Below are positions 5,665 to 7,266 of a stretch of 7,266 bases of DNA, in pieces. A program made the translations under genes and the position numbers. Origin of the DNA: Rhodobacterales bacterium 34-62-10 (GTDB lineage: Bacteria; Pseudomonadota; Alphaproteobacteria; Rhodobacterales; Rhodobacteraceae); NCBI GenBank assembly GCA_002282555.1, contig NCJR01000094.1, positions 1 through 7,266 on the forward strand, written 5' to 3'. The notes under the pieces were generated by a model that was not told the DNA's origin, did no database searches, and was given only the letters and a program-made list of their open reading frames with translations. Every line of letters begins with the position of its first letter. Positions within the stretch are counted from its first letter, which is position 1.

Positions 5665-6735
5665 TCACTCCAATTCGTGACTTGTCAGCGCACGGTGGAT
5701 CTCGCGGCGCACCAGTTTGCGCACGTTGCGGGTGATCCGTTCCCCCAGCGCGCCCTGCAATTCCTGCCGCACAATCTCGGCCACCATCTCGCGCAGCGTT
5801 TCCTCGTCCAGAACCGCCTCATCCTCGGCCAGAAGGAAGGCGCGGTCATCCATCGCATCATCATCCGCAAAGCGCGGCTCAGACGATCCTGCCGCCGCAT
5901 CCCGGCCCAGCCCATCGCGGGACGAGGCAAAGACGAAATCCCCGCTGCCGGGCGCCGCAGTATCCCCAGTATCCGCAGCCCCAGCATCCGCAGCCCCAGT
6001 ATCCGCAGCCTGTGAATCCGCAGTCTCGGATGCTGCACTCACATGCAGGTCACTCAGGCCCGCAGCATCCGCCGCCTCATCTTCATAAAAGACGTCCTCA
6101 GCCGCATCCTCGGCCATCCGCGTCCGGTGATCCTCAGGCCGATCATCTTCGGGCCGATCATCCTCAGCCCAGTCATACCCGTCCCGGTGATCTTCATCCC
6201 GCTCATGCAAAGCGTGGTCATCGCCCTCCCGCGCATGCGCGGACGGGTGATCCTCGTGATGATCTACCCAGACCATCGCCTCGTCCCCGCTTGCCTCCAG
6301 CACATAAGCCTCGGGCGTGTCGGATACCTGTTCCGCCAGGGCGTCATGATCCCCATCATCATACGTGCCCGCAGAAGCGTCATCCGCTTCGGGCGCAAAT
6401 GCCTCGGGTGCAATCGCGTCAGGCTCGGGCTCCGGCGCCATATCAGTGGCGTTCTCGGACGCCGCGTGCCAGCCATCCTGCACCGGCTCCGCATCCGCGA
6501 CAGCCTCATCCGCAGTCTCACCGCCGCCCGGCGCTTCCGCGTCGCTCACGCGCAGCGCAGGTGTCAGCACCAGCCGCCCCACCTCGGGCGCGGGTGCCCC
6601 CGCGTCCTGCGTCACCGCAGGCTCAACTGGATCGGCGCGCCAACCGACGGGCCGGACCCGGGCATCTTCGGATACCAGACGCCGGATAGAGGACAACACA
6701 TCCTCGATTTCCACATTGGTCACAGGATCGCTCAT
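5665..6735 (-). CDS. PopZ-like (DUF2497-type) acidic protein
   Basis: This is a 356-residue protein with three parts. Residues 7-24 (NVEIEDVLSSIRRLVSED) form a conserved helix closely resembling the N-terminal MEEILASIRRIISED helix of the polar organiser PopZ. Residues about 25-308 are a disordered, very acidic linker rich in Asp, Glu, Ala and Pro, with short internal repeats (EDDRPEDDRPEDH; AADTG copies). Residues 309-356 form basic-acidic helices (LDEETLREMVAEIVRQELQG, then ITRNVRKLVRREIHRAL). PopZ shows the same order: client-binding helix, acidic Pro-rich linker, C-terminal oligomerisation helices. The C-terminal part is only loosely similar to classical PopZ, so it may be a Rhodobacteraceae paralogue or analogue. 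A role in polar scaffolding is inference. No signal peptide or membrane segment. It follows tolC on the same strand after 73 bases and ends at the bidirectional terminator. Confidence 0.7.
   Translation of the reverse strand: MSDPVTNVEIEDVLSSIRRLVSEDARVRPVGWRADPVEPAVTQDAGAPAPEVGRLVLTPALRVSDAEAPGGGETADEAVADAEPVQDGWHAASENATDMAPEPEPDAIAPEAFAPEADDASAGTYDDGDHDALAEQVSDTPEAYVLEASGDEAMVWVDHHEDHPSAHAREGDDHALHERDEDHRDGYDWAEDDRPEDDRPEDHRTRMAEDAAEDVFYEDEAADAAGLSDLHVSAASETADSQAADTGAADAGAADTGDTAAPGSGDFVFASSRDGLGRDAAAGSSEPRFADDDAMDDRAFLLAEDEAVLDEETLREMVAEIVRQELQGALGERITRNVRKLVRREIHRALTSHELE
5966..6010 (-). repeat. Three tandem 15-bp repeats inside the PopZ-like gene
   Basis: The unit CCAGTATCCGCAGCC occurs at 5966-5980, 5981-5995 (one base changed) and 5996-6010, with degenerate copies on both sides. 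Being a multiple of three, it keeps frame and encodes repeated AADTG or AADAG on the - strand. It lies in the disordered linker, where length change by slippage should be tolerated. Confidence 0.85.
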
Positions 6736-6764
6736 GTCGGATTACCACTCTCGCCTCAGGCCAG

Positions 6765-6793
6765 AGTGTAGCGTCTGACACGCATCCGCACAA
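6765..6793 (-). promoter_or_regulatory. Possible promoter of the PopZ-like gene with flanking direct repeats
   Basis: On the - strand TTGTGC (6788-6793) and TACACT (6765-6770) are 17 bases apart, a weak sigma70-like pair ending 29 bases before the ATG. The octamer TACACTCT (AGAGTGTA on +) occurs twice: over the -10 element (6763-6770) and just upstream of the -35 (6799-6806). An imperfect hairpin (CACTCT 6746-6751 with AGAGTG 6763-6768) overlaps the predicted start. The gene may also be read through from tolC, as no terminator separates them. Confidence 0.35.
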
Positions 6794-6808
6794 CTGATAG
6801 AGTGTATT

Positions 6809-7266
6809 TTACTCTCTTCCCAATGACTTCAGCACCTGATCCAGCTGCCGCCCCTGCCGGCTGATCGAACTGGGGGCCGATTGCACCTGATTATAATAGG
6901 CGCTGGGGTCATAGACCTGCACCTGCAACCGCAGGTTCTGCGCCGTCAGCTGCCCCATCGACGACAGCAAGGCATAGGCCGCAACATACTGGTTCGACGC
7001 CGCCGTGATCCGGTTCGCCTGCGCATCCAGCAACTCCTGTTCGGCATTCAGCACATCCAGCGTGGTGCGCGCGCCCAGCGTGGCTTCCTCGCGCACCCCT
7101 TCAAAGGCGGTGCGCGCGGCCCTGATCTGGCGGTCACTGGCCTCGATCGCAGCCCGGGCCACATCCACGCGGGCAAAGGCGGTGCTCACATTCTGGGCAA
7201 TCCGCTGTGTCGTCTCGAACAGTGCCGACCGCGCCGCCGTCGCCCGGTTGATCGCCTGCCGCTCCA
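6809..7266 (-). CDS. TolC-family outer-membrane efflux protein, C-terminal part (5' end outside window)
   Basis: This is the outer-membrane channel component of a type I secretion or RND-type efflux system; it forms a trimeric barrel with a periplasmic helical tunnel. The frame is open to the window edge, so only the last 151 residues are visible, beginning ERQAINRATAARSALF; the GTG at 7189 is internal. The family signature GARTTLDVLNAEQELLDAQ and the following helix (NQYVAAYALLSSMGQLTAQNL) are the last coiled-coil hairpin of the OEP domain. A polar tail of about 40 residues ends in QVLKSLGRE. The stop codon TAA is at 6809-6811. No terminator is visible before the PopZ-like gene. Which pump or secretion system it serves cannot be told, because its partners lie outside the window. 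Confidence 0.93.
   Translation of the reverse strand, partial: ERQAINRATAARSALFETTQRIAQNVSTAFARVDVARAAIEASDRQIRAARTAFEGVREEATLGARTTLDVLNAEQELLDAQANRITAASNQYVAAYALLSSMGQLTAQNLRLQVQVYDPSAYYNQVQSAPSSISRQGRQLDQVLKSLGRE

Noticed and set aside
5966..6010. Tandem 15-bp repeats as a CRISPR-like array
   Set aside because: No spacers, unit too short, in frame within a coding gene, no cas genes.
6012..6771. Two long + strand frames opposite the PopZ-like gene
   Set aside because: They are shadows of the acidic linker (Pro/His/Arg-rich or Ile/Arg-rich noise); the - frame has conserved N- and C-terminal helices.

Overview
The window does not look like one genome. Bases 1 to about 3069 carry genes of betaproteobacterial, probably Burkholderiales/Comamonadaceae, type. 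Bases from about 3070 to the end carry genes of alphaproteobacterial, Rhodobacteraceae type. The switch falls inside a single open reading frame (2716-3501), which joins the N-terminal half of a small membrane protein to the C-terminal half of a tyrosine phosphatase. Tyrosine codons switch at the same point: all 7 before it are TAC, and the 4 in the phosphatase part are TAT. The simplest reading is a chimeric contig from a mixed or metagenomic assembly; a real transfer junction is the alternative. The two parts should be interpreted separately.

Left part (+ strand): the 3' end of rne (RNase E), with the end of the catalytic half, the zinc-link cysteines, an amphipathic helix, a long Arg/Gly/Glu-rich tail and a conserved C-terminal peptide. 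A short intergenic region (2061-2167) follows, then a bacteriohemerythrin with all seven iron ligands. This intergenic region holds the best regulatory signal in the window. It is a perfect FNR/Anr-type box (TTGAT-N4-ATCAA) whose distance to a TATCCT -10 element is exactly that of a class II activated promoter. It sits concentrically inside a 9-bp perfect hairpin, and the predicted start of transcription is nearly at the ATG. An oxygen-binding protein controlled by an oxygen-sensing activator makes biological sense. After it comes the truncated membrane protein segment of the fused ORF.

Right part: the phosphatase remnant and ygfZ (folate-binding, Fe-S cluster maintenance) on +; efp (elongation factor P) on - with a strong promoter and terminator; and, divergent from efp, a small conserved hypothetical protein on + (probably DUF6280). 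A perfect bidirectional terminator follows. Then, on -, comes a protein with PopZ-like architecture (N-terminal EIEDVLSSIRRLVSED helix, long acidic disordered linker, C-terminal helices). Last, on -, is the C-terminal end of a TolC-family outer-membrane efflux protein that runs off the window. ygfZ and efp converge; tolC and the PopZ-like gene are co-directional with a 73-base gap.

I found no CRISPR array, mobile element, rRNA or tRNA. No intergenic stretch exceeds 300 bases. I see no multi-gene novel system; the observations most worth checking are the contig junction, the FNR-type promoter of the hemerythrin, and the PopZ-like protein.
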